This document shows positions 54,481 through 63,275 of a stretch of DNA of 64,000 nt, piece by piece. Source of the stretch: Tissierella creatinophila DSM 6911 (GTDB taxonomy: Bacteria; Bacillota; Clostridia; Tissierellales; Tissierellaceae); contig NZ_LTDM01000003.1 in assembly GCF_001940565.1 (NCBI RefSeq), positions 30,737-94,736 on the forward strand, written 5' to 3'. Below the pieces are notes generated by a model. That model made no database searches and was not told where the DNA came from. It saw nothing but the letters and a program-made list of their open reading frames with translations. Every line of letters starts with the position of its first letter. The stretch's first letter is position 1. The translations under genes were made by a program, and so were the position numbers.

Positions 54481-55803
54481 CTAGTCTTCTATTATGTCTT
54501 TTAATCTCTCTATACTTTCCTCATACTTATATCTCTCTTCAGTATCTTGCGTTAAAAAACTATTTATAGGACCTATTAAATCTATTGAACGATCTATTAT
54601 AGGGTTTGTCCCTTTCTTGTAGGCTCCTATATTTATAAGATCCTCTGATTCAGAGTATATAGCTAGATTTTCTTTTAACTTCCCTGCTTTAAGAAAATGT
54701 TCTTTATCTACCACCTGCTTCATAATCCTACTTATACTACTTTGAATATCTATAGCGGGGAAATGATTTTTTGCCGCTATCTTTCTAGATAAGACTATAT
54801 GCCCATCCAAGATACCCCTTACTGCATCAGCTATAGGTTCATTCATATCGTCCCCTTCTACTAATACTGTGTAAAAGGCAGTAATAGAACCATCTTTTGA
54901 CATTCCACTTCTTTCAAGCAATTTTGGTAGCATTGCAAAAACTGAAGGAGTATATCCACGGGTTGTAGGTGGTTCTCCTGTAGCTAGTCCTATTTCTCTT
55001 TGAGCCATTGCAAAACGAGTTACTGAATCCATCATAAGCATGACCTTTTTACCCTTATCTCTAAAATACTCTGCTACAGCTGTTGCTACAAATGCACCTT
55101 TAAGTCTTACAAGAGGTGGCTGATCAGATGTTGCACAGATAACTACAGATTTCTTATATCCCTCTTCCCCTAGATCCTTTTCGATAAATTCTAAAACCTC
55201 TCTACCTCTCTCACCTATTAGAGCTATAACATTTACATCTGAATCTGAATATTTTGCTATCATGCCAAGCAAGGTACTTTTTCCAACACCACTACCTGCA
55301 AATATACCTATCCTCTGTCCTTCACCACAGGTCAAGAGGCCATCTATAGCCTTTACCCCTGTACTCATCACATCGCTTATCCTTTTTCTCTCAAATGGAT
55401 TTGGTGGAGTCCTTTCTACATCTATGAGTTCACCTTTTTCAAGACTACCTTTGTCTATAGGTCTGCCTAGACCATCTAAAGTGTTTCCAAGTATATCATC
55501 ATTTATATTTATCTTTAAACTCTTTCTAGTGGGCTTAACAAAGCATCCCGGTCCTATTCCAAGTATATCATCTAAAGGCATTAGGAGAAGCGATTTATCT
55601 TTAAAACCTACAACTTCAGCTAAGACCTTTTTATTAGAAAACTTAATTATAATTTCACACACTTCACCTATAAAACATTCCAAACCTTCTACTTGGATTA
55701 TAAGTCCTATTACTTCACTTACCTTTCCAAGCCTGGAATAGTAGTTTCTATTAGCTATCTTTGATCTTATATTTTCGAAATCTATATCTATTAAATTATT
55801 CAT
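54481..55803 (-). CDS. fliI: flagellar export ATPase FliI
   Basis: 440 residues. F1-beta-like: Walker A GSGVGKSTLLG (about 167-177), VIALIGERGREV, MMDSVTRFAMAQREIGLA and GEPPTTRGYTPSVF. Energises substrate unfolding for export. The ATG at 55803 overlaps the fliH stop (ATGAATAA); a GTG three codons earlier is also in frame. Confidence 0.95.
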   Translation of the reverse strand: MNNLIDIDFENIRSKIANRNYYSRLGKVSEVIGLIIQVEGLECFIGEVCEIIIKFSNKKVLAEVVGFKDKSLLLMPLDDILGIGPGCFVKPTRKSLKININDDILGNTLDGLGRPIDKGSLEKGELIDVERTPPNPFERKRISDVMSTGVKAIDGLLTCGEGQRIGIFAGSGVGKSTLLGMIAKYSDSDVNVIALIGERGREVLEFIEKDLGEEGYKKSVVICATSDQPPLVRLKGAFVATAVAEYFRDKGKKVMLMMDSVTRFAMAQREIGLATGEPPTTRGYTPSVFAMLPKLLERSGMSKDGSITAFYTVLVEGDDMNEPIADAVRGILDGHIVLSRKIAAKNHFPAIDIQSSISRIMKQVVDKEHFLKAGKLKENLAIYSESEDLINIGAYKKGTNPIIDRSIDLIGPINSFLTQDTEERYKYEESIERLKDIIED

Positions 55804-56563
55804 CACTATCACTTATTTCTTTTAACATATTTTGAAGCTGTACCTTTATTTGAAGATCTACTATTTGCTCTTCACTTTCTATTACAAATCCATTTTTATC
55901 TATAGACTTATCTTCTAAAAATATAAATCTAGTATTTGGACATAGCTCTTCCATTTTACTTCTATTTTTTTGAAGCAATGCTTTTCCTCTCGCATCTGAA
56001 GTAATTATTATATCTTCTTCTTTTAAATATTCAACTAGCACTGGTCTTATAAGAAGAAGGATATTTTCATCCTCTATATCTATTATATGATCTATAATAT
56101 TTTCTGACATAGTTTTTGCTAAATTATATATGTTTTTTTCATTTTCTCTTAAGTAATTGTCCCTATACTCTTTGGTTTCTCTTATCAAATCAAGGGCTTT
56201 TTCCTTTATAATAGAAGCTTCCTCTTTTGCATCTTCTATGGCTCTAGCATATCCTTCATCATATCCTTGTTCTTTAGCAGCTTCTCTTATCTCTATAGCT
56301 TGCTTTTGAGCCTGGATTCTAGCTATTTCTAATATGTTTTTTCTCTCAGACTCTATCTCTGAAATTACCCTTTTTTTATATTGGTCTATATCATTTAACA
56401 GTTTCAGTTTTTCTTCATCACCTATTGTCTCTTCTATATATTCATGATAGAGATCTATATCTTCTTTTTCTTCTTCTATCTCTTCAAAAGCTGTATCTAT
56501 AAAAAACTCATCATCACTACTACTTATATAGTTTCTCTTAATAATCTTATACGATGACTCCAT
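55796..56563 (-). CDS. fliH: flagellar export regulator FliH
   Basis: 255 residues. Coiled-coil middle (IARIQAQKQAIEIREAAKEQG, YDEGYARAIEDAKEE) and C-terminal domain that binds FliI. The ATG at 56563 follows AGAGGTGAT; a GTG three codons upstream is in that site. It overlaps fliG by 17 bp. Confidence 0.9.
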   Translation of the reverse strand: MESSYKIIKRNYISSSDDEFFIDTAFEEIEEEKEDIDLYHEYIEETIGDEEKLKLLNDIDQYKKRVISEIESERKNILEIARIQAQKQAIEIREAAKEQGYDEGYARAIEDAKEEASIIKEKALDLIRETKEYRDNYLRENEKNIYNLAKTMSENIIDHIIDIEDENILLLIRPVLVEYLKEEDIIITSDARGKALLQKNRSKMEELCPNTRFIFLEDKSIDKNGFVIESEEQIVDLQIKVQLQNMLKEISDSDE

Positions 56564-57554
56564 CTTGATCACCTCTTGCTATAACAATTTCTCCAGCCTC
56601 TTCTAATCTTCTTATAACTCCAACTATCTTTTGCTGTGACTCCTCTACAGTGGAAATACGAACTGGCCCCATAAACTTGATATCCTCTTTAAGCATCTCA
56701 GCTGCTCTCTGGCTCATATTGCTAAATATAGTTGTATATACTTCTTCAGAAGCACCTTTAAGTGCAATAGCAAGGTCTTCATTTGAAACCTCACGAAGTA
56801 TTCTTTGAACAGAACCTTTATCAAGAGTTACGATATCTTCAAATACAAATAAGCTAGCTTTGATAGTTTCTGCAAGTTCTAAATCAGTTTTTTCAAGATC
56901 ACCTATAATGTTCTTCTCTGTACTCCTATCTACTGAGTTTAATATATCTACAAGGGTGTTTACTCCTCCAACAGTTTCCATATCATTTTCAATAAGATTT
57001 GAAAACTTGGCCTCCATAATCTTTTCTATACGGGCTATGACCTCAGGAGAAGCCCTATTTATATTGCAAATTCTCTCTGATATCTCTATCTGAAGTTCTC
57101 TAGGAAGTTCAGATAGGACAAGTGCTGCCTTCTCTGGTTGCATATAGCACATTATAAGGGCTATGGTTTGAGGATGCTCCCCTAAGAGTAGATTGGTAAG
57201 TTGAGCTGGGTCTGCCTTTCTAGCAATAGCAAATGGTCTCTCCCTCTGTTGAATTTGGGTTAAAACATCCATAACTTCCTTAGCTTTTTGGGTCCCTAAT
57301 GCCTTATTGAGCAAATTTTTAGCATAGTCAAATCCTCCATCTAAGACATATTGCCTAGCTGAAACCATATCTACAAAATTTTGCAAAATCTCATTTTTCT
57401 CATGAGGTTCTACATAATCTATATTTGCTATCTCATAGGTAACCTGTTGTATTAAATTATTTGGAAGCCTTTTTAATATCTGTGAGGAAGTATCAGGCCC
57501 TAGTGCTATAAGAAGTATAGCTGCCTTTCTTATTCCATCATTCTTTTTTGCCAA
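56547..57554 (-). CDS. fliG: flagellar motor switch protein FliG
   Basis: 335 residues. N-terminal FliF-binding part (AAILLIALGPDT), EHPQTIALI in the middle domain, and the C-terminal torque helix region FVFEDIVTLDKGSVQRILREV with the charged residues that face MotA. The start is uncertain: TTG at 57554 lies 12 bases from AAGGAG, while an in-frame CTG two codons upstream (57560) would have six-base spacing. FliM/FliN partners are not in this window. Confidence 0.95.
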   Translation of the reverse strand: MAKKNDGIRKAAILLIALGPDTSSQILKRLPNNLIQQVTYEIANIDYVEPHEKNEILQNFVDMVSARQYVLDGGFDYAKNLLNKALGTQKAKEVMDVLTQIQQRERPFAIARKADPAQLTNLLLGEHPQTIALIMCYMQPEKAALVLSELPRELQIEISERICNINRASPEVIARIEKIMEAKFSNLIENDMETVGGVNTLVDILNSVDRSTEKNIIGDLEKTDLELAETIKASLFVFEDIVTLDKGSVQRILREVSNEDLAIALKGASEEVYTTIFSNMSQRAAEMLKEDIKFMGPVRISTVEESQQKIVGVIRRLEEAGEIVIARGDQDGVIV

Positions 57555-57575
57555 TTCCAGCCACTACTCCTTCCT

Positions 57576-59132
57576 CTAATCCTTCATCCAAGCCTTGATT
57601 AAGTCTGCTGCTACATCTGGGTTTTCCACTGCAAAGTCATTTGCCTTGAGTTGATTTACATCTTTCTTAACTTCTATTTTTTCTATCTTCTGAGTCTGAG
57701 GTTCTTCTTTTTCTATCGTTTTACTTATCTCTCCAATAGGTACTTCCATAGGAAATTTCTCTTTAAATAAATCGTCCTCTTCTCTATTACGAGAACGTAG
57801 TCTCCTAACTATACCTACTATCAATAGCAGTAAAAATATACCCACAAGTCCATATACAAGATAATTTCTATATTTAGCCAAAGCACTCTTTTCTTTATCT
57901 TCCGCTTCTTTTAAAGCATCTAGTTCTTTTTGCATATTTTCTTCATAAGATTTGTCAAAATTTACTCCTTCAATAGATATAAAGTCCCCTCTTGTAGTGT
58001 CATAACCTGTAGCTGCTGCAACAATGCTAAGAATCTGATCTTGAGCTTCTGGAGAAAGATTGCCATCATATACAACTGAAGTAGTAAGTTTTCTAACCTT
58101 TCCAGGAGCTTTTATAGTGGTCTTGGTCTCAGTTGTAAGTTCATTATTTGTAGTCTTATCTATGAGAATTCCATCTTCCCCTTCATCACCTACTACATTG
58201 TTATTGCCATCTCCTATATTTCCACCTGTTCCACCTTCTACCATAGATGTAGTCTGTTCACTTCTAGTTATTGGATCCTTATAAGAGATAACAGTAGTTT
58301 CTTCAGCATCAAAATCTAAGTCTGCAAATACTGATATCTTTACCTTGTCCCTGCCAAATACACCACTAAGAAGTTCATCTAAATTTGTTTTAATCTTTTG
58401 CTGAAACTCTTCTCTCATCCCGTCATAACTATCTAAACTTCCAACAGCTCCTTCTTGTTTTTCAGCCTTTAAAAACGAACTTAAAAGATTTCCTTTTGAA
58501 TCTATAATCTGAATGTTTTCCTCAGGTACATTGTCAACTGCTCCATATACAAGCGCCGCAATACCCCTAACCGTCTCATCATTTATCTTTTTAGTAGGAT
58601 CAAGTTCTACTATAACAGATGCAGAACCTGGCTTTTCTTCTGTTTCAAATATGCTCTTTTCAGGTAGTACAAGATGAACTTTAGCTGCAAGTATTGCATC
58701 TAAACTCATAATCGACCTTTGAAGTTCACCAGAGAGAGCTCTTTGATACATTATCTTTCTATCTTCATCTGTTGCCATCATACCCATCTGATCAAACATC
58801 TCAAAACCTGAAGATTTTTCCGGCATATTTCCCTCAGTTGCAACCTCAAGTCTATAACCATCAATCAACTTTTCATCTATCAGTATATCTTTACCACCAT
58901 TGTTTAGCTTATAGTCTATCTTTTTTGCCTTTAAATCTTCCACTATTCTCCCTGAGTCATCAAGCTCTAGATTTGTAAAAAGCGGCGCATAAACAACTCT
59001 ATTAAAGTAGGTAAATAGAGCTACTACAACAAAAACCATTACCACAACAGATATCATAAGAATCTTTTTCTTAGAATCCATATTGTGCCAGCCGTTTTTT
59101 ACTCCTTCAATTATTTTTTTGAATTTATTCAT
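57576..59132 (-). CDS. fliF: flagellar MS-ring protein FliF
   Basis: 518 residues. Two membrane helices (about 25-44 and 427-445) flank the ring-building domains (YAPLFTNLELDDSGRIVEDL, ARVHLVLPE-like AKVHLVLPEKS, VRGIAALVYGAV). The C-terminal tail binds FliG. ATG follows AAGGAG. Base of the flagellum. Confidence 0.95.
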   Translation of the reverse strand: MNKFKKIIEGVKNGWHNMDSKKKILMISVVVMVFVVVALFTYFNRVVYAPLFTNLELDDSGRIVEDLKAKKIDYKLNNGGKDILIDEKLIDGYRLEVATEGNMPEKSSGFEMFDQMGMMATDEDRKIMYQRALSGELQRSIMSLDAILAAKVHLVLPEKSIFETEEKPGSASVIVELDPTKKINDETVRGIAALVYGAVDNVPEENIQIIDSKGNLLSSFLKAEKQEGAVGSLDSYDGMREEFQQKIKTNLDELLSGVFGRDKVKISVFADLDFDAEETTVISYKDPITRSEQTTSMVEGGTGGNIGDGNNNVVGDEGEDGILIDKTTNNELTTETKTTIKAPGKVRKLTTSVVYDGNLSPEAQDQILSIVAAATGYDTTRGDFISIEGVNFDKSYEENMQKELDALKEAEDKEKSALAKYRNYLVYGLVGIFLLLLIVGIVRRLRSRNREEDDLFKEKFPMEVPIGEISKTIEKEEPQTQKIEKIEVKKDVNQLKANDFAVENPDVAADLIKAWMKD

Positions 59133-59156
59133 GGGGTAACTCCTTCATATTCTACA

Positions 59157-59504
59157 TTATAATTGCATATTGTTTATTTCCTTAAACGCCTCTATACACT
59201 TGTTTCTAACCTGCACTGCAAGTTCAAGTGAAATCCTTGCTTCTTCCGTAGCTATCATAACAGAGTGAAGATCGTCTATTTCACCTGTCATAAACTTATT
59301 AGTAATATTATCCGCATTTATTTGCATAGAGTTTACCTTGTCTATTTCCTTATTCATCATATCAGCAAAAGATATATCATTTTTCTCTTCGTTTTTTTCT
59401 TTAGTATGTAGTTTATCGCCTATTCCATTTAAGCCTTGCATCTTTTCATTTGTTATTTGATTGTTATTTAAAAAAGCTTTATTATATAAAGATAAAACAT
59501 TCAT
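59157..59504 (-). CDS. fliE: flagellar hook-basal body protein FliE
   Basis: 115 residues. C-terminal half SFADMMNKEIDKVNSMQ and HSVMIATEEARISLELAVQ, then VRNKCIEAFKEINNMQ, typical. Joins the MS ring and rod. ATG follows AGAGGTG. Confidence 0.94.
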   Translation of the reverse strand: MNVLSLYNKAFLNNNQITNEKMQGLNGIGDKLHTKEKNEEKNDISFADMMNKEIDKVNSMQINADNITNKFMTGEIDDLHSVMIATEEARISLELAVQVRNKCIEAFKEINNMQL

Positions 59505-59522
59505 CTATTTTCACCTCTCTTC

Positions 59523-59948
59523 TTATCCCTTAGAAATCTCAAGTGCCTTCTTCAATATATTCTTACTAGTAGTAAGAGCCGTTACATTTGCCTCATAAGT
59601 TCTCTGCACGTTTATAAGTGAAATCATTTCATCCACCATATTTACATTTGGAAAAAGTACATACCCTTCCTCATTGCTATCAGGATGGTCTGGATCATAA
59701 ACTTCTCTTAAACCCTCATCATTATCCCTTATACCAACTACCTTTACACCCTCACTTTTCTTTTTACCTATAGTGTCTTTTGCTGCTACAAGGCTCTCTG
59801 TAAAAAGAACTTGCTTTTTAAGATAAGGCCCTCCACCTTCAGTACGAGTAGTGTTTACATTCGCCATATTAGTAGATATAACATCCATCTTTAATCTCTC
59901 AAGGCTAAGTCCACTTGAATTTATCTTCATAGAATTAAATATACTCAT
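59523..59948 (-). CDS. flgC: flagellar basal-body rod protein FlgC
   Basis: 141 residues: SGLSLERLKMDVISTNMANVN near the start and YVLFPNVNMVDEMISLINV, RTYEANVTALTT at the end. Proximal rod. ATG follows AAAGGTGAG. Confidence 0.95.
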   Translation of the reverse strand: MSIFNSMKINSSGLSLERLKMDVISTNMANVNTTRTEGGGPYLKKQVLFTESLVAAKDTIGKKKSEGVKVVGIRDNDEGLREVYDPDHPDSNEEGYVLFPNVNMVDEMISLINVQRTYEANVTALTTSKNILKKALEISKG

Positions 59949-59964
59949 CTTCTCACCTTTACCC

Positions 59965-60345
59965 TTAGCTATTTATAACATAGTTTAGACTTGAAAGCTT
60001 AGAATTTACCTGTCTGATTAAAACATTATAATATACCTCGTTTGCAGATAATTCAGTCATCTCTAAATCTATGTCCACATTGTTTCCATTATCGTTTAGC
60101 ATAGTTGTGTTTTTCTTTTTTACCTTTAAATCTATATCATCTATATCCTTTACTCCAAAGTGTTTATCATCCGTTTTATCTATCCCTACTCCATCACTTA
60201 CTCTCTTTAATATCTCCTCAAATTCTACTCTTCCAGTTTTAAAGTTTGAAGTATTTATATTTGCAATATTATGGGAAATTGTCCTCTGTCTTAAACTCGA
60301 CATATCCAAGCCTTTTTTAATCAAATTATAGCTTAAATCCTTCAA
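59965..60345 (-). CDS. flgB: flagellar basal-body rod protein FlgB
   Basis: 126 residues: RQRTISHNIANINTSNFK and a C-terminal SANEVYYNVLIRQVNSKL. First gene of the operon of nearly 30 genes. TTG start, eight bases from AAAGGAGG; no ATG fits. Confidence 0.94.
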   Translation of the reverse strand: MKDLSYNLIKKGLDMSSLRQRTISHNIANINTSNFKTGRVEFEEILKRVSDGVGIDKTDDKHFGVKDIDDIDLKVKKKNTTMLNDNGNNVDIDLEMTELSANEVYYNVLIRQVNSKLSSLNYVINS

Positions 60346-60372
60346 AAAAATTTCCTCCTTTCAAATTCTTCT

Positions 60373-60420
60373 ATATAAAAAAGAACCTTCCCCATTATAT
60401 GTAAGGATATGGATTTAGGT
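60373..60420 (-). promoter_or_regulatory. terminator-like hairpin in the flgB leader
   Basis: On the coding strand arms ACCT..TCCAT and ATGGG..AGGT with an internal loop are followed by TCTTTTTTATA, between the operon promoter and flgB. It could attenuate entry to the whole fla operon. The stem is imperfect. Confidence 0.4.
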
Positions 60421-60472
60421 ACCACATCTTGTAAACTTTTACAGTTAAGGAAATTTTCTTTCACTCTTTTTT

Positions 60473-60501
60473 ATAATATCACAATGATTTCCTATAATCA
60501 A
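60473..60501 (-). promoter_or_regulatory. sigma-A promoter of the flgB-flgG operon
   Basis: TTGATT - 17 bases - TATTAT with an extended TGA before the -10, giving a leader of about 120 bases. The only good promoter seen before flgB. Confidence 0.7.
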
Positions 60502-60513
60502 CAAAATGATTTC
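60483..60513. repeat. direct repeats spaced 22 bp across the fla promoter
   Basis: AATGATTTC occurs at 60483-60491 and 60505-60513, exactly 22 bp apart (two helix turns), bracketing the -35 box. Candidate operator for a regulator of early flagellar genes. Confidence 0.5.
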
Positions 60514-60524
60514 ATATTCCTCCC

Positions 60525-60562
60525 AAAAAAACACAAATAAGTGCTTAATTATTTAAGCACTT
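60525..60562 (-). terminator. intrinsic terminator after the fliT-like gene
   Basis: Perfect stem AAGTGCTTAA / TTAAGCACTT followed by TTTGTGTTTTTTT on the minus strand. It separates the filament genes from the flgB operon. Confidence 0.88.
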
Positions 60563-60595
60563 GTCGATATTTGTAGATTGTGTAGTTTTACCCAT

Positions 60596-60967
60596 TTAAA
60601 GGTCTTTATCTATAAAAATAGATCCTCTATCATTTAATATGTAATTGTTTTTTATCTTTTCTTTAAGTCTTGTCTCTTTTATAAGTTCTAAAAGTTTTTC
60701 TCTCTTTATTTTAAGTTCATCTAAAAAAACACTATACTCCCATCTTACAGTACCAATCTTTTCTTCGTAGGGCTTATCAAGTGGGAAAAAACCTAAACTA
60801 GACTCCAGTAGATTATTGATTTCTTTAAGCTCTTCTAAGATTACTTCTACATCGTCAATAATCTCTATACCCATCTCATAGGTTTTATCCCATCTTTTTA
60901 TTTTTTTTAATATATTTTCTAAAATTTCAATTCTTTCAAGTTTTAAATTCTCTATATTTGGTTCCAT
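60596..60967 (-). CDS. FliT-like flagellar protein / chaperone
   Basis: 123 residues, helical, charged, no motif that I recognise for certain (VEVILEELKEINNLLE, IKREKLLELIKETRLKEKI). It overlaps the end of fliS by 16 bp and follows fliD-fliS, where a FliT-type chaperone for FliD normally lies. Called by place and shape only. Confidence 0.6.
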   Translation of the reverse strand: MEPNIENLKLERIEILENILKKIKRWDKTYEMGIEIIDDVEVILEELKEINNLLESSLGFFPLDKPYEEKIGTVRWEYSVFLDELKIKREKLLELIKETRLKEKIKNNYILNDRGSIFIDKDL

Positions 60968-61317
60968 GTATCTCTTAACTCTTCCAAATATTTTATAACC
61001 TCTTCAACCTTTACCCTGTCTTTATCAATATTTGCCCTTATAAGGGAATTATACATATACTCATAAAGAGAATAAAGACTTTTAGCGATTTCTCCACCCT
61101 TTTCAAAATCAAGAGTAATCATAAGTTCAGAAATTATATTTTGTGCTTTTATTAAAAGAGTGTTAGTTTTTTCAATTTCCTTTTCATCCATAGCCATAAT
61201 AGAAAGTTTTAAGTTCTTTATCGCCCCATCATATAGCATAACGATAAGTTTCTTTTGTGGCGCTGCTGTTACTTGTGTTTTTTGGTATACACTTCTTCCA
61301 TAAGCCTGATTCATCAT
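60952..61317 (-). CDS. fliS: flagellin export chaperone FliS
   Basis: 121 residues. NQAYGRSVYQKTQVTAAPQK and LIVMLYDGAIKNL are the family signature, with SLYEYMYNSLIRANI later. Binds the flagellin C-terminus until export. ATG ATG after AGGGGG. Confidence 0.95.
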   Translation of the reverse strand: MMNQAYGRSVYQKTQVTAAPQKKLIVMLYDGAIKNLKLSIMAMDEKEIEKTNTLLIKAQNIISELMITLDFEKGGEIAKSLYSLYEYMYNSLIRANIDKDRVKVEEVIKYLEELRDTWNQI

Positions 61318-61334
61318 CTATCTTTACCCCCTAA

Positions 61335-62801
61335 TTACCTTTTTATACCATTCATAGCATCTACTTGTCCTTGAAGCCAACCCATCTGATCTTCAGCTTT
61401 CATCATAGCTAAGTCAAGGGCTGTAAACATCTTTATATAATACTTTTCCTTTTTCTCCATACGGGTTTCGAAACTTTCTATTCGAGAGTTTAGGTCTTTT
61501 ATAGCTTTTTCTAGACTTTCGTTTTGACTCTTTATAACTCCGTCCTCTTTAGAGATAAACCCATTAATATAGTCATTTACCTTATCAACTAAACCTACTC
61601 CTTCTTTTGGACTTAAAAAGTTCATTACACTTTCGGAATCTTTTTCCAAAGCATCTAAAAACTTAGTCTTATCAAATGTAAGATCACCAAATCTATCCAG
61701 TGTAGAAATACCTATTTGAGATGCATCTTTTATATCGCTTCCACTTACAGTTAACTTGTCAGTAACTAATTTTCTAAGAGAAGTTTGAAGTCTAATAAGG
61801 CTACTTTCGCCTGCGAGTATACCCTTACTTCCTGGAACTTTGGGATCTCCTGCAGCAGTTTTCTCTTCTATAAATTTCATAGTAGAGTTGTACTGGTCTA
61901 CAAAGTCTTGTACGGCTTTAGCAGCTTTTTCAGTATCTGTAGAAATATTGACTGTATCTAACTGACCAGTGTCATGAGCTTTGTTTAGGTTTATAACGAC
62001 TCCTTCTATAGCATCATTTATTGTGTTTGTATCTCTTTTTATTTTTATACCGTTTAGAGTAAACTCTGCCTGATTTCCTTTTTTAAATCCATATCCACCA
62101 GTTGTTTCATCTTCAATCCATCCTGTAGTAGAACTAAGGCCTATTTTAGATAATATTCCATTACTTTCATTTTCCAAAGAAATCGTTCTTTCACCAGTTT
62201 TTTCATCAGTCAGGACTAATCTATTGTCTACTACAGTTGCTTTGATACCAATCTTCTCCGGAGCTTTATAACCCTCTTTTCCTTCTTCACCTATTGCTTT
62301 CGTCATAGAAGAATTGATTTTATTTGCTATAGATTGTAGACTATCTTCTTTTTTTACTTCAATTTCAATAGTTTTTTTGTCAGCATTTTTAATTTCAAAC
62401 TTACCTTCCACATCCAACATTTTCTTAATGTTCTCTTCACTACCTATCTTTTCAGGTGGTAAAACTTTCTTCCCAGTTATAGAACTATTTGTAGCTAATT
62501 GTTTTACATATATATTATACTTGCCCTCAGCAGCGCTTGTTCCAGCACTCATACTTACAAACTTTTCATCTGAAGATGTAGCTACTTTAGAGTTAAAAGT
62601 ACTGCTATTTTTTAATGATTTCATCTTTTCAAAAAGACTATTAAGTCTAGTATTTACATCTTTCCAAGCATCTTTCTTTGCAGTTATATTTACATGTTTA
62701 TTTGTAAGTTGCTTTAATGGCATTCTTTCAGCTTCCATAAGCTTATCTATTGTAGCTTGATCTATACCAGAGTATGAACCTATAAAATTTATCCCAGCCA
62801 T
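61335..62801 (-). CDS. fliD: flagellar filament cap protein FliD
   Basis: 488 residues. MAGINFIGSYSGIDQATID at the start, FliD N domain and a C domain (VQDFVDQYNSTMKFIEEKT, LDALEKDSESVMNFL). Both ends are coiled coil. The cap places flagellin subunits. ATG follows AAAGGGG. Confidence 0.94.
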   Translation of the reverse strand: MAGINFIGSYSGIDQATIDKLMEAERMPLKQLTNKHVNITAKKDAWKDVNTRLNSLFEKMKSLKNSSTFNSKVATSSDEKFVSMSAGTSAAEGKYNIYVKQLATNSSITGKKVLPPEKIGSEENIKKMLDVEGKFEIKNADKKTIEIEVKKEDSLQSIANKINSSMTKAIGEEGKEGYKAPEKIGIKATVVDNRLVLTDEKTGERTISLENESNGILSKIGLSSTTGWIEDETTGGYGFKKGNQAEFTLNGIKIKRDTNTINDAIEGVVINLNKAHDTGQLDTVNISTDTEKAAKAVQDFVDQYNSTMKFIEEKTAAGDPKVPGSKGILAGESSLIRLQTSLRKLVTDKLTVSGSDIKDASQIGISTLDRFGDLTFDKTKFLDALEKDSESVMNFLSPKEGVGLVDKVNDYINGFISKEDGVIKSQNESLEKAIKDLNSRIESFETRMEKKEKYYIKMFTALDLAMMKAEDQMGWLQGQVDAMNGIKR

Positions 62802-62804
62802 TTT

Positions 62805-63164
62805 CTAACCCCTTTCATCAACTAATATACCAACCAAATCCCAAATACTTGCTACAAGATCAAGTATCTTTTCAGGCGGTATCTCTTTTATTATCTCATC
62901 TGTTTCTTTATCTATTAATTTTACCATCATGCGTCCAGTTCTTTCATGCATTTTAAATTCAAATCTTTTATCATCTTTAAATATAATGTGGTTAGCATCT
63001 TCTACTGCTTTTTCTAAATCTTCTCTTGAAAATTCCTTTTTTACCTCTTCTTTTCTTTCAACTAACAAATTTTCTTTTTCTCTTAGGTTATTATCAAGCA
63101 CTTTAGAATCTGTCTTTTCTATTCTTTTATGAGTTTCAGTAACCGGTCTAGTAATAAAAATCAA
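62805..63164 (-). CDS. flaG: FlaG-family flagellar protein
   Basis: 119 residues. C-terminal KRFEFKMHERTGRMMVKLID and EIIKEIPPEKILDLVASI, the FlaG signature. Affects filament length. TTG start at 63164, five bases from GGGGTGG; a GTG three codons earlier is in that site. No promoter fits between it and the fliC terminator, so read-through from fliC is likely. Confidence 0.9.
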   Translation of the reverse strand: MIFITRPVTETHKRIEKTDSKVLDNNLREKENLLVERKEEVKKEFSREDLEKAVEDANHIIFKDDKRFEFKMHERTGRMMVKLIDKETDEIIKEIPPEKILDLVASIWDLVGILVDERG

Positions 63165-63188
63165 ACAAACCACCCCATTTTAGTTATT

Positions 63189-63227
63189 AAAAAGCCGACA
63201 GTATTATAATATACTTGTCGGCTTTTT
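63189..63227 (-). terminator. intrinsic terminator after flagellin
   Basis: Perfect stem AAAAAGCCGACA / TGTCGGCTTTTT, T run short (TTTTTAA), so partial read-through into flaG is plausible. Confidence 0.85.
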
Positions 63228-63275
63228 CTTGTTTTCTTTAATGCTTAAGAGTAATATTTAGTATATTACCATTAA

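Noticed and set aside
60346..60480. c-di-GMP riboswitch in the flgB leader, as in Clostridioides difficile
   Set aside because: I do not see the conserved loops of class I or II c-di-GMP aptamers; only a terminator-like stem is present.
60346..60595. Invertible flagellar switch element before flgB
   Set aside because: No pair of long inverted repeats flanks the promoter, and no recombinase gene is in the window.
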